NCBI GenBank assembly: GCA_020226215.1
Contig: CM035230.1
Coordinates: forward strand, 23,913,883 to 23,977,882
Length of the DNA stretch: 64,000 nucleotides
Origin: Sindora glabra
Lineage: Eukaryota; Streptophyta; Magnoliopsida; Fabales; Fabaceae
Direction of reading: 5' to 3'
The notes beneath the pieces were generated by a model. That model saw nothing but the letters and a program-made list of their open reading frames with translations, did not search any database and had not been told where the DNA came from. Shown here piece by piece: positions 1 to 13,000 of this stretch (position 1 is its first letter; each line of letters begins with the position of its first letter). The position numbers and the translations under genes are program-made.

Positions 1-944
1 AAAATTAAAAACTCTTAAATTTTAACTCATTCATACATAAAATAAAATATTGAATTATTATATAAAAATTAAAATTTAAAAATTTAATCTTATAAAAATT
101 AGACTAATTTTAATTAAAAATAAAATTAATAAAATCAAAATAAATATTTAATCTTATCAAAATTATAGTGATGTAACGAAGACAAATTGCAAGGGACTAA
201 CTGTAGCCATTCACTTACAGCACCGTTGCAATTTTTACTGGGCCTGTAAATTGGCTGACCCAACTCCACAGGATTAGTCTAACATACAAAAATTACAAGT
301 CGAGCCAAATTATTCCCTGGGCTGGAGTTAAGAGTGGATTGCTACGGTATCGATCCCTCTTTTTAGTCGATAGTAGTCGCACGGCCTCAAATTAATTCTT
401 ACAATTATATTGCATTTTATTATCATCATTCATCATTATTCAAACAAATTTTTATATTTCATTATATTTTATTATTATTTATCATCATCATTATCATTAT
501 TCTTATTATTAATATTGGAATTGTTGTTATTATGATTATTATTTTCAATTTTCTTTTCCAATTCCTTCGTTGCAATCTTTTAATATTAGTAATTAATTAT
601 TTTAATTAATATATTATTTAGTTATATAAATTATTTTAAATAATTATTACATTAATTTTTAAATTTTATAATAATAATTTTTCATAAAATTTTATTTATT
701 AGTTTTTTAAAATTTTAATGTTAATTTCATTAAAATTAAATATAATTATTCATTTTAGCGAACTTGTATAATATATGAAGACAAGCCATGAGACCTATAA
801 ATCAATTGGAGGTGAGTAAAAATATATAAATTAGCTACGTAAGAAAAATGAATATGACGGAAGGATATGGATTGGTTGAGGGAAGGATAAGGATTGGTTA
901 GGGAATGAAAAAAATGCGCTTTAATCTCTCACGTGCGGTCATTA
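1..944. other. AT-rich intergenic DNA, no gene seen
   Basis: No coding region or RNA gene can be supported. GC content rises a little at about 170-400, but no reading frame or known motif is recognisable there. The rest is poly-A/T and ATT-type low-complexity sequence. Confidence 0.5.
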
Positions 945-1672
945 GAAGTATTGCCAATAGGCTTGTAAGCTTTTAGCAGCCTAACGTATTTTTGAGCTAA
1001 TCTAAATTAATTTATTTATAAAATAAAATAAATTTAAATTATAATTTTTATGTAATTTATAAAATAAATTAGATCATATTATTTAAAATTTAATTTATTG
1101 ATCTAATAGGTTGATTCATATTTTTTATATATTAAATTATATATAATATTTATATAAAAATTTATATATATATTTAAAAAATATATAAAAAATTCTATCG
1201 CATCCTTATTTTCTAGATTTTAATTTATATTATAATATTCAAATGATTAATTTATAAGTACTATTATAATATTTTTATTTATTTTGGGATTAAATTAAAT
1301 TCAAATCAAATTTGAATTGACACAAATTTTAAACTTTATAATTTCTAATCAAGATAAGTTCAAATTAAAATATTATTATTAGCTCAAACTTGAACAATTT
1401 TCTATATTAGTTGAATTATATATGATAATATCAAACTCGATTTAACTTAACTTTAACTCTACTTTCAATTCATTTTTGAGAATATTTATTAATTTAATTT
1501 TGAGAATATTTATTAATCATTAATAAACCTATATAAATTAACAGGAAAAAATATACATGAATCCGTCAGCTTACCACAAGCTTATAAGTCAAGATAAGCC
1601 AATTTTTTTCTTTTATGCAGACCTAACTTATTTTATTCAAAATCTAATTCAGCGTACCTTGCTTTCGGTCAT
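945..1672 (-). mobile_element. hAT-like non-autonomous element, inverted copy A
   Basis: The stretch at about 1200-1620 matches, in reverse complement, the element at 4868-5619. Both contain the landmarks AAACTTTATA, ATTAAAATATTATTATTAG and CCACAAGCTTATA in matching order. The ends are badly worn and no target duplication is seen, so the limits are approximate. Assignment to hAT rests on the better preserved partner copy. Confidence 0.5.
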
Positions 1673-3259
1673 TATCTTTGATGGAAACTTTACCCATTAA
1701 TTATGATTTAAGAATTAAAATATTCTTAATTTAAATTTGGGATTTTTTTTGCACATAATGTACAGGTGAGGAAGGTACTTACATTTTATCCTTTTTAGTC
1801 CCAAAGTTTATAGATGATATAAAATTACAAAAATATATGAATTTTCTGATATAGAACATCTTCGCTTGGAAAAAGTTGCACAATGTCAGAGGTAGTATCA
1901 ATGTAAATTCCATAAATTACACGTCAATTATATACACAAACACACAATATTAGGTGAATATAGTTATTTTTATAACTATATATATAGTATAATTAAATAA
2001 TTATGTGTGGAAATTTATTTACATAATCATTAAGAATTAATTTTAATTTAAAATATTTATAAATGAGGTTAGTAGGTCGAACTTTGGATTTATTCCATTC
2101 AGAATAAATACAACCATTAATCCTTCACTTATAAAGGAGGTAATTATTATATTCATTAAATTTTATAATTAATAGTATATTATTAATTTTTATTTTTATT
2201 TTTTATTCTAATTATTCATCCAATTTTTTATTTATAATGCTAAAAATAAATGATAAAAGAACAAAATAAATATATCATCGATATTGTTTAAGTGACATTT
2301 ATCAATTTAATTTAGTATTTTTAAATTATTTTAATATTATAAGTACATATAGGTATAAATAATTATAATAAAAACAAAGATAAGAAATTAAAAATTATAA
2401 TTATAAAATTTGAGAGATATAATAATTATTAATTTTATAAGTAAGGGATTAATTATTATAAGGTAAGCTAGACGGGGATTGAATAAAAAAAATCCAGTCC
2501 ATGGACATCTTAACCCTTAAGACATAAACATTTGTGCAGGCAATTCAAGCTGGATATCATCTGCTAGTGCAATAAGATTGTGAATTTTTAATGTAGGCAA
2601 ATAATACTCCTCTAACGTTTGGGTAAAATGCTTTTGTGTGAATAATTACAGAATTCAGGCCAAAAAAGAAAAATTACAGAATTAGAGATGGGATGGAACA
2701 TTCACTACCAAATTTTAAATTTCAGATCATCAACAAAAATTGCCGTGAAAAATTAGGTTAATATCAATTAATCCTAAACTTTATTTTGAAATTAATTTAG
2801 TCTTGTTGTTATACATTGCACTCTCTTTATTCTTCAATCATGGATGCACAATCTAAGTCAAGGTACCACAATAGAAGTGAAACTGAACTAAAGATCGGAT
2901 GTCAAATCTATGGAAAAAAATGTAAATAAAAGCACAGGTAACATCTTCTACTGAAATAATGTAGGATTTAGCTGGGGCAGCTGTGTATTGTAATTGTAAA
3001 AGCTATCATTCTCACCTCAAAAACCACTAAAAACTCATGAAAGCAATTTTATATATGCCTATTATATATTATAATATTTCATAAAAAATGCCATAATGTT
3101 AATATAATTTATTTGATAATTCCTAATTTTTTTCTGTAAATAAAAAATTTTCATGTGAGTTTTTTTTGGTGAAAAGATGACATTTATAGACTCTCCTCTG
3201 TGTAAGAAATTAGAGGTGATAATTTTTAACACAACATAAGTTGCTTAATTCTGAATTAG
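1673..3259. other. AT-rich non-coding DNA
   Basis: No reading frame of note, RNA gene or clear repeat structure was recognised. The sequence is AT-rich with short poly-A/T runs. Confidence 0.4.
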
Positions 3260-3780
3260 GCATAATCAAGCTGGAATCATAATCAAATTAACTCATTTGA
3301 TAAAAATAAAACATGTGTCGAGTTTGGATCAACCTATATAACCAATATAATTCATCCAAGTTGTTATTCAAGTCAATTAACTTGTGTAATTCAAATATAT
3401 ATATTACATAATGATGTATGATTTATATTATATAATATATATTATTTTATAAATAATTAATAAATAGATTACAAATATCCAAAATTGATAAAAAATTAAA
3501 TTATATTTTAATAAAATGGTAATAAAAATTTAATAAAACTTTTAAATAATTATTAAAAATATTTTTAATGAAATTTGATAAGTAATTAAATTTGATAAAT
3601 AAATTTATAATAAAAATTTTGTTAATTAAAATTATTAAATAAATCAAATAAGTTGACTCGTCTCAACAAGATTAATAAACAAATTGATTAAATACAATAT
3701 TATTATTCAGGTCGAGTTAGAGTTGAAATTATTCAAATTATTACTATTATTTAAGATGATATGAATCAATATGTGAACTC
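3260..3780. repeat. Degenerate repeat with short worn inverted ends
   Basis: The left edge carries GTCGAGTTTGGATCAACC and the right edge GGTCGAGTTAGAGTTG, around a pure AT-rich core. This style resembles common plant hAT-like MITEs rich in GAGTT/AACTC words. No duplication was found, so class and limits are uncertain. Confidence 0.3.
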
Positions 3781-3783
3781 AAA

Positions 3784-4035
3784 TTGCCATTCCAACCTTT
3801 TTGGCATCCGTACGGGGGCTCTGTCCCTTTCGACCCAATGCCACAGTTAAGAGTCATGGGTTGGGAATTTTCCCGTCGATTGGTTTCTTCTTACGTTCTA
3901 GTAATATGCATGATTTTCTTTCAGTTGAACCAGGCGAAACAACTCAACAATAGCACCAGGGTTCCGTTGCGGGCATATAGAGAAGAGAACCCGAATTCCT
4001 TTCTTCCTCGGTGCAGATTAGAAAATTTTCATTAG
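3784..4035 (+). other. GC-richer island with an 83-codon open frame, possible organelle-derived fragment
   Basis: This block starts and stops abruptly in AT-rich surroundings and is much richer in GC. It carries an open frame of 83 codons with one hydrophobic stretch (about residues 34-47, SSYVLVICMIFF). I do not recognise the protein. The abrupt composition change and lack of any gene context suggest an inserted fragment, perhaps mitochondrial or plastid DNA, but this is inference only. It could also be a fragment of a nuclear gene. Confidence 0.3.
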
Positions 4036-4633
4036 TAAATTTATTTTAAATGAAAACTTTACGATAATTTTTATTTTTAAAAAAATTATTAATAATTATT
4101 TTTAAATGAAAAAACTTTTTCCAAATCAATAAATTCACATGAGATCATGTATATTCATATTATTAAAATAGTGTTAAACACACTTGCCGCTTAGAGTAAA
4201 GCAAGCAGGAAATATTAACCGTGAGATAGAATTAACGTCAGCTTAAATAGAAATGGACTAAATTAGAATTAATTTGATGTCAACGTAATCTTTCGAGAAC
4301 AAATTTATTTATTTACTCTGTAGACATTCAGGAAAAGGAGTAACCATCATATTTCTGACACTTGAATGATGCCTGTATATTCTCTATACACCTCTTGATA
4401 ACATTTGAATAGTGAAATACATCAGGGAATACACACTAACTTAAACCATGGAAACTAAATATCTGAACAAAAGCAGATATAGACTGGAAAAGGTAAATGC
4501 AGCAGCAAAACTTACAGCAAAAAAGAATCTAAAGAATATTTCTATAGGCCAGCCGTATCATGTTCCCCGAATCTCAAATGTTATATCAGAATGCTGTGTT
4601 TCTCAGCTCAGATTAATGTCATTTTTGTCTGAA

Positions 4634-4690
4634 TCACTTGAGAGAGTGAGCAGTCTCTGAATGTGCTCTACCTTTACCCTTCTCGTGAGC
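4634..4690 (-). CDS. Tentative exon 10 (C-terminus) of the conserved membrane protein
   Basis: After the acceptor TTTACAG this exon reads AHEKGKGRAHSETAHSLK followed by TGA at 4634-4636. It is a basic, hydrophilic tail that keeps phase with exon 9. The surrounding 4200-4700 sequence is less AT-rich than its neighbours, as expected for an exon and 3' UTR. Alternatives are a small exon near 6830-6862, or reading through the exon 9 donor, which reaches a stop within a few codons. Confidence 0.4.
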   Translation of the reverse strand, partial: AHEKGKGRAHSETAHSLK

Positions 4691-4867
4691 CTGTAAATTA
4701 AACCATGAGCTTAGAGTCAACAAAGGGCTCAGTATAGATTATTCTTATATATCACCAAAAATGAGTGTACATATACCCTGCTTGTTTTTCGAATAACATT
4801 TTTCATAGTAAAATCTCGTATGTTTTTATTTGGATAAATAGTAATCTATCCCTATATCTTATTAATC

Positions 4868-5619
4868 TAGAGGTGGAAGTAGGTTAGACTGAACTAAGTT
4901 TTGTTTAAAATAGGCTGGTGAGGAGGGGAGGGGGGAGGCCTAATATGGCCTATAAGCTTGTGGTAATTAGCCTCGTTTATGCATAATTTTTTCAAGGAAC
5001 CTGATCTAACTAGTTAACCTATATAAGCTTAATAATAATATTCTTCAAAAATATTATTAAAAGCAGAATTAAATTGAATCAAATCAAATTTTAATATTAT
5101 CAAATATAACTTAACACAAAAAGTTGCTTGAGTTCGAACTAATAATAATATTTTAATTTCAACTTGCCTTAACTAATTAAAAAATATAAAGTTTAAAATT
5201 TGGCTCAATTCAAATTCAATTTGATTCTAAAATAAATATAAATATCACAATAATAATTTTAAATCAATTATTTAAGTAATTATAATATAAATTAAAATTA
5301 AGAAAAATGAGGATATGTTAAAATTTTTCAAACTTTTTTAAAATGTATATAAAATATTTTGCTAAATATTATTTATATATTATATGCAATTTTATTGGTA
5401 ATCTATATATTACATATAACTTAATATATAAAAATATATACAAACCTAGTGAACTAATAAATTAAGCTTTAAATAATATAACTTAACCTATTTTGTAAAA
5501 TGAGAAAAAAGTTTGGCTCAAACTTATTCTATAGGCTAAATTAAGTTAGGCCTTTTAAGGGCTTATAGGTTGAGTGGCCTACTTTCATCTTATAGGTTGA
5601 GTGGCCTACTTTCATCTTA
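4868..5619 (+). mobile_element. hAT-like non-autonomous element, copy B
   Basis: The left end TAGAGGTGGAAGTAGG faces a right end whose complement begins TAAGATGAAAGTAGGCC, giving terminal inverted repeats of about 16 bp with the TAGAGGTG start usual for plant hAT MITEs. A possible 7-bp target duplication, TTATTAA, flanks it. A 27-bp unit containing GGTTGAGTGGCCTACTTTC is repeated in tandem at the right end. It appears to lie inside the last intron of the membrane-protein gene. Confidence 0.6.
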
Positions 5620-5815
5620 ATTATTAAAAAAAATAATATCTAAAGCTGAGTCATAATAATAAGAGAAAATAACTTCTTTAAAAAGAAAAAAATTATATGA
5701 ACCATAATAATGAAGGAAAATAACCCTCTTTGGAAAAAAAAAAAAACACTTCATCTTTCATCAAACCTTTTACATTTAATGTTAAACATATAAACCATTT
5801 TTCATTATTTTAATC

Positions 5816-5986
5816 ATAATTTTAAAAATCGAACTGAACCAGCTAATTGAACTTGTGAAATGATGAATCGCCCAATGAACCAATCCAATTACTTCTATTA
5901 AACTAGAAATACGTGTAAACCAATATGAACAAGTCAGAATTAGCCAAAACCATTATGAACCGGTTAGAACTGCCAATGAACCCTTT

Positions 5987-6046
<60 letters not shown>

Positions 6047-6392
6047 AAAAATAAAAAAATTATAATTTTATAATAATTAAAATATAATACATTCACAATT
6101 TTATATTAATTAAATTTATATTTTTAAAAAATATTTTTAGTATAAATTATTGACATATCTATTATATTTTATTATTTATTTATTTACATCATTAACTAAT
6201 ATTGTATTTTTTTTTTAATTTTAGCATAATTTGTTATTATAAATATTTATAATACTAATGTGTATGTGTGTTGGTGTGCATGTGTGTACATATAATTTAT
6301 ATTTTTTATTCAAAACCGTTTCAACTAGTGAAACACTAGTTGAACTAGTGACTTCTCCAATTCAATAATCGGTCCGATTTTAAAAATTATAA
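5816..6392. mobile_element. MITE with AATTTTAAAAATCG-type inverted ends
   Basis: The left end CATAATTTTAAAAATCGAAC is complementary to the right end GGTCCGATTTTAAAAATTAT. Inside are many short AACCGGTT-like words on the left and ACTAGTTGAACTAGTG on the right, typical of a widespread class of plant MITE. A TA microsatellite splits the element. No clear target duplication was found. Confidence 0.6.
5991..6042. repeat. TA dinucleotide microsatellite
   Basis: This is an uninterrupted TA run of about 26 units inside the MITE. It is likely to be length-polymorphic. Confidence 0.95.
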
Positions 6393-6976
6393 GCTTAATA
6401 TTTTATAATTATATTCTTAGAGAAGATATTTTCCATCAAAACAAAAGGAGAAAACCACCAAATATACTTTCACACATTAGAAGTATCAATACAGAGTTTT
6501 CATTTAAATTTAAATTTGTTCAGCACAACCTAAGTAATGACACAGCAATGCTTCCATCTACTTGAACAAAATGTTTCCAGAATTGAGATGTGTTCAGTCC
6601 TCATTTATTAACAAGGCCTAAGGCAATTAATTTCCCGCTCATCGACATCATTGATCAAAATCAAACATCAACAATGACAAATTTTGACATAAAATTTTGA
6701 TGATCAAAAGTGTAAGAAATAATTTGGTGGGCCAACCGACTTATGTAATATCTTAAAAAAAAATCACATAATTGTTTAATATAATAAAATATTCTTAAGA
6801 AAAATAGGGGGCATGAACACTCTAGTTCCTTAAAAGCTCCAGCCCAGCTCATTGACGCAAAGATTCTAGGTGCTACACATTCTTTTAGTCAAGTGAAGAT
6901 GAGGAAATAATTCAAATTTGAATCATGTATAAGAAACATCAAGGATTTAAGATACAGACATTTTAAGAGTTCTCAC

Positions 6977-7082
6977 CAGATTCTGTGCTTGACATGTTAT
7001 ATCATATCTTGAATCTGCTTGCTCTGATCTTTGGCCCTGTCGAAGTGATCTTCGGATAAACTCTTCTAGATGGTTGTAAATG
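6977..7082 (-). CDS. Exon 9 of the conserved membrane protein
   Basis: It follows acceptor TTTGCAG and completes a split serine codon, then reads IYNHLEEFIRRSLRQGQRS and a polar stretch. It ends with QNL before donor GTGAGA in phase 0. An intron of 1.86 kb containing a MITE separates it from exon 8. Confidence 0.8.
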
Positions 7083-10000
7083 CTGCAAATGATTTATTTG
7101 AATTAGTATTAGCCTGGTTAGTTAGACACGTTGCCTAATTGTCATTCACCAAAAAAATCCTATCAATAAGAATAATATATAAATAATTATTTTCAGATGA
7201 GAGATTCAGCATGCACTCCTATTGAACTCCTGTCTGGTACACGAAGGGGCATGACTTGCATGACATCAATAAGTTGCAGAAGGTTCAATATCTGATGCCA
7301 TATAAATCAAACTACATATAGAATGTCATCAAGATTCAAGGGAGAAAACAATATTCAAATTCTCTTGGACTAAACGATGCAATTCTTATATATTCCCCAT
7401 AATGCAATCATAAATTCTCAACTTAAAGCATATATGAAAGCAGCAATAGTGCTATTTGACCTTTGGAGGAAGGTCTTCCAAGGGACTACCAAAAATATAA
7501 GATGGCAGTACTGCACCAAACCGAAAGGAAACTCACAGGGAGGATAAGAAAACAGAGTTTGATGACTTCAAGTGACATTTTCAGACACCCATAGCAAATT
7601 ACACTCCGAGGTTCAACCTAGTTATATTCACACTTCTATCTTTAGATATATACACTCACTTCCCTTATTCTGAGCAAGGGAGTTGAGGCGAGGTGAATGT
7701 ATATGAATGAAGATCAATGTATATTTCTACAAATAAAAGAGATGTGAGTGTAATTGTACACTTCTATTTTTAGAAACATGTACTCACCTTTGTTATTTTC
7801 TAGAGTAAGGGAGGTGAGGTAAGTGTATCTGGAGGAAGATGAAGGTATATTTATACAAATAGAAGAGATGTGAGTGTAGTTATACTAAATCTAAGGGGAG
7901 GTGAGTGCAATTTACCACTAAGATGACATACCATGGGATCTGATCTAATCATATCAGAAATAGAATGTCATAAACACATAGTAACATAAATAAATAAAAT
8001 TCTACTAAAGTATGCTGATGTAAAAATAGATATCATCGGTGGCAAATGGCATAAAAAATATAGGTTAACATATATGAATTAGTCTTGGTTGGAAACTGAG
8101 ATTTTTCTGTCATAAATGCCTATTAATCTAATATGAAGTCCAAATGTCCAATGCATGTTCCTTGCAAACGGGCCAATTCTAAAGTAGAAAGAAACATATG
8201 CTGGTTTGGGCTGCAGACTATTGATGAACTGCATTTATACAATATGTAAAATTGTAAAGTTTTTGCCAAGGGCTAACAAAAACTTATAGACAAGGAACAC
8301 AGAATAATGATTGCCTCTAGCAGTGCATAAAGAATAGTGATTGAGGATTGTGTAGATTGTACAGCACAGAAGCTAGTCAAATAGGAAAAAGATCAAAGAA
8401 ACACATGAACCTTGAATACTACTACATGCTTCTCTGAGGCCAGACAACTTGTGGTCCCCACAGTCAACTTGACATTTCATTATATCTATAGTTAATTCAT
8501 TCAGATAACGGAGTACTCAAGATGTATACTGGGATTATATTTCAGCAAAAATAAGCACTAATGATTTTTCCATGTGAAAAAAGGTAGTTTTATCTTCATA
8601 ATTTGTAATAAAAAATTAAACAGTCTTAACTGTTATCTCTGGACATTCAGGTTAAATACCTAACCATGTCATATTGATTTTGGTTTTTCAACAAACCTAT
8701 CTACCTATGAGCACTGATTAACCATTTGCATTTGGCATACTAATTTACTTTTCTATTTTTATTATTTTTAACAAAAAATCATACAGCGCTTATGAAAGTT
8801 TCAGCCCTGATAAATACACATCAGTATGATATAAACTACCAAAGCAATTTCCACCAAAAAATACATCTTTAATGAGACAAAATCGGCCATTAGACTACTG
8901 TAATGAAGCTTTTCCTTTTCAAGAAAAACAGAATAAGCATACCTTAGCCGATGCCTGTTGCAGGCTGCAAAGAAGGCAACAAATCCATTTAGTATACTTC
9001 TGACAGCACGGAAAATCTGGAAATGAAAAACTTCTAGCAATAAAAAATACTTGTCTTATAGGAAACTTGAAACCACTCAGATCACTAATTGCCATTGAGA
9101 AAAAAATTACATCTTACAACCTGGGAAAAAAGGTCATTCCAAAGAGACCGCCACATTGAAACTTCATATGCGCTGACTGTTGCCTCAGAAGATGATGCCA
9201 GCTGGGAAATGCTACTAACAAACTGCCATGTGTTTCCTAATGTATTGCATATGCAGGTATATACAAAAGCAACAAAACTCGATATAGCAAGGACTAGACG
9301 AATGGGAACATATAATATTTCCCAGAGGATCCAAATTATAGGATACAAGACAGAAGTACCTGCAACACATTGCAATTGCAAATAAGATCACACAGACAAT
9401 TAGCGGAAGACCTAGCTCATCAAATATCAAATAAAATAAATAAATAAATAGCATAAAGCCTTAGAAGTAACACATGATGACTTACAAATGCTCCATGCTA
9501 TTGTGATGATAATCCAAAATGGTGAAAACAAAAGCTCTAGTAGATCCCCCACTAAGTCGCAAGAAGTCTCAATGACCACCCAAATGGCCGAACAGATGTC
9601 TTCTAGTAATTGAAACAAAAAATTCAAGGTTGGAAGAAGAAATCCAAAGAATTCTACCAGTGGCTCAGCAAGAGGTTGAACAAGAACTGAAACAAATGAC
9701 CTTGTAGTGTGCGTGAAGGCAAAAAACCACTTGACAGCCTTCTGAAAGTTATGTAGAAACAGTATTGTTCCCAAGTACTTCACCCTCGAAACCATCTCCC
9801 ATGTTTCTATCCAACGAAAGAGTGGCCCACATATACGAGATGCAGTTGCCTTAAGAACAGGAACATTTTTGTATAGATCATAGAAACCTATGAGAACAGT
9901 GACAATTGAAATCAGCACATATAAAAGTCTTGCCAGTGGGCACATCCATGGGCGATAAAGCTGACAAAATCCTGGGTATGACTGAAGAAATAGAACCCAA

Positions 10001-13000
10001 GATGGGAGACCAGCCTCTAACAAAGTAAGCAATCGCAGATCAGGTACTATAACTTCCTTTAATTTAAATGGGAGGTCACGATCATTGAACCTAAACAATA
10101 TCAGAACATCTCTATACTGAGTGGGTTCAACTGCATGCTCAGACAGAGAAGTAAAACCCTTGGAATAATTCAATGAGTTATAAATGGAACCTTGCATTTC
10201 CTCAGAATAGCAATCATCATCAGATCCAGTACTAAAAGACTTCATTACTTTTCTTCTTTTATAAGGTCCATAAGGAGGCGGTGTGTGTGGTATGCTGGTT
10301 GTGTCCTCAGTATTCCCAGAACACACACCAATACTACAGACGTTATTGTTATCATCAGTGGTTAGAGTCCCAGAAAAAGCTTCACTGGCATCATAAAAGA
10401 TCTCACCTAAAAAAATGGAGATAAAGAAGAAATATAATTGACACTGTCATTTTGGTAAAAAAGTTAAGGAATTACCGCTGCCATTAAAAGAAGATACAGT
10501 GAAACTGGAATTAAAAGATACATTTTTCGGATGGAACAAGGAACCTATGAATCATGTAAATAAGCTATCACTTGCTGAGCATACATGTACAATATACTCT
10601 GTTTTTCTAATAAAAAGCAAACATGTATTCATGTGGACTATATGTGTGCGTATGTGTAAATTACATAAATTCAACCTAGTAGAACCACTCCAAAAACAAC
10701 TAAATGGGGGCTGCAACGTGAAAGCTAAAAGAACATAATTCATAGGTTGAAATAAAGATCCTTTTTGTTCTTAATTCATAGTCTTGAGGTGGCTAACTAA
10801 CAAGAGACTACCCTAATTTTGAATTGCAGCTAGTAGGATTCTAAAACCAAGCAAATCGGCAATCACTTTCCTTATCCAATGCACACTCCAGTGATAAAAC
10901 CAATGACATCAGTACTCTCTTTCCTTATTTAACCACAATTTGGTTATCAAGCATAGATATGAGTATTGAATAGAACTAGCTTTCCCCTTCTTACCTTATA
11001 TTCTAGCCACCCAAACACAGGCCTCAAAAGACTGCAGGCAGACAACACAGATCAAAGGTACACAAGAAATCAGGTACAATCAAATTAGTCAAACCCCATG
11101 AATGATTAAAAGACAAAGGGTCCCCTTTAAAACTATTTCCAATTACAGATCCTTGATTATCAATCAACTGTAGGATTGAATTTCCATCAACTACCTCAGC
11201 TACAAATTATGGACAAGTTCCCACCACACAAATGCCTCACTATGGAAGGTATTCTAAGACTTCAATTCCAAAGGCATTTAAACCTAATGAATTGCATCAC
11301 AAATCCAAAACCCATATTCTTGTGTACTATGCTAACCTTACAGGAAAGAAAGCCCATCCTGAGTTCAGGTATGTATGTGATGTGCACACTCACACAAAGG
11401 TAAAGATAAAAATCCATGTTACTACCGGCAGCAGAATCCAGATGCTCTCCCATAAGCAGCTTCTCAGACAGTGTTCCTGAGAACCATGAAGACATACAGG
11501 TTGCTGCTTGGGCTATACTGTCATATTCCCATCTTTGCATAAATTTAGTTTCTATAGCCAGTGAGGTGTCAGTCTGCCAAACAAATGAAACAATGTTAAG
11601 ACAGATAGTATATACAGCAGACTGCAAACAAAATATGGAGCATGTAGGTGATGGAGATGTAGTACTTGGAGCTCATTCAAGTAGTTAATACCACGAACGT
11701 TAGTCCATGCAACTTCAAAAATGATAAACCCATACAAGGTCCTGTGCAATTCCCTGCTCAATTGCAAGGAATTCCTTAGCTTTTTCACTGGCAGCAAAAC
11801 CCTCTTTCTCGATAGCATCACCCCATCAATCAATGAGAACCATCTCAAAAATTTCTTCGGTTTATTTGTGCATGGCTCAGACCTAATGTCCTTTCCCTCC
11901 TTTCTCACTCTCCGAGCTTTGGTATTTGCAAAAGGAGATAGCCTTGACTGCAATCAAACAATAACCTAGTAAGAATAATTTTAGAATAAAATTGCATATG
12001 CTAATTAAATAAATTATGGCATTCTCAGCAACCTTGGTAACCATCAACTGCCATAAGTGTGCTTTCCGAGAACCCAAGTCTCTCAACCATGGTTGGTTGT
12101 CAACCAAAATATACATTTTTTTACTATCATTAGCAAGGAAAAGGTTGAGATCTGAGAGGTAAGACTGCAAGTCTCTGCAAGTTACAACACAAAGAATGCA
12201 TTAGATAAAGTATATGAAATACTGAAATTGAAAAATACCACCAGCAGTCCAGCGTTACTAGTGAACATAGCCACACTAAATATGACAAGCTGGGACATGA
12301 TTTCTTTTTTGTCCACGATTCCTTATCAAAATTTTCTACTTAATAATGAGGAATTTGAAATAAATACATCTGCGACAACTAAATTACTGCCACTAAAAGC
12401 AAGATAGGCAGGCATGCCAACATTTCTTCTTTGTCCGCGATTTCTTTTTCTTCATGTTTTTTCTCTATAAAACTGACTTGGATTGAACCAAAACACCAAG
12501 CTAAACTAGGATCAAACTAGACAAGATCGGCCCAGTCAAATGTTGAGAAACCTAAAAGCTGCTTCACATCTGTTGTCAATATATTAATCTTTCATTGGAA
12601 CTTGTCATTTGCAGGTCAAATCAAAGCAAGCATCCAGCACAAAAGGAAAACATGTTTAGTGCTATCAAGTTTGGTAAAGGAAGTACTACTAATAAACATA
12701 AAAGTATAATTGAATTTATAATCTTGTGTTAGAACAAGATATCAAGATTATAAGCTGATAACAATTGCAGAGCAAAGAATTTGAGAACACAAGACAGATT
12801 CGATATAAGATTAATGTCATCAACTCATCACGTAGCACAAAAATAAAATTATATCTACCAGCAGTAGCAAACCAACACAGATTTGACCCATTCAAGCATG
12901 ACTACAATACATAGATGCAACAAAAGATATGAAACTTACCCAATTTGCAAACTCGTGAGAGGAAATATGCAGCGGTCATCCTCAACTTTCCTCATCATGA

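Larger units (their letters stand above)
4634..6976 (-). other. Probable last intron plus terminal exon of the membrane-protein gene
   Basis: Exon 9 of the membrane-protein gene ends at 6977 in phase 0 before GTGAGA. No convincing acceptor lies nearby, but TTTACAG at 4691-4697 opens a phase-0 frame, so the interval is best explained as a 2.3-kb intron followed by a short last exon. Two MITEs at 4868-5619 and 5816-6392 account for most of the length. The linkage is inferred from phase only. Confidence 0.4.

Noticed and set aside
6661..6862. Possible last exon of the membrane-protein gene after CACCTAG at 6862
   Set aside because: It would give a phase-compatible 11-residue tail ending in TAA, but the acceptor context is weak and the tail composition is less convincing than at 4634-4690. 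Kept only as an alternative.
7594..7916. 9-bp target duplication for the intronic MITE
   Set aside because: No identical 9-mers flank the apparent ends, so Mutator-like status was not claimed.
9089..9385. 98-codon plus-strand open frame
   Set aside because: It overlaps exon 7 of the minus-strand gene, whose translation is coherent and in phase with its neighbours; the plus frame is a shadow.
11176..11969. Several plus-strand open frames of 75-90 codons
   Set aside because: They mirror exons 4 and 5 and adjoining introns of the minus-strand gene and have no domain.
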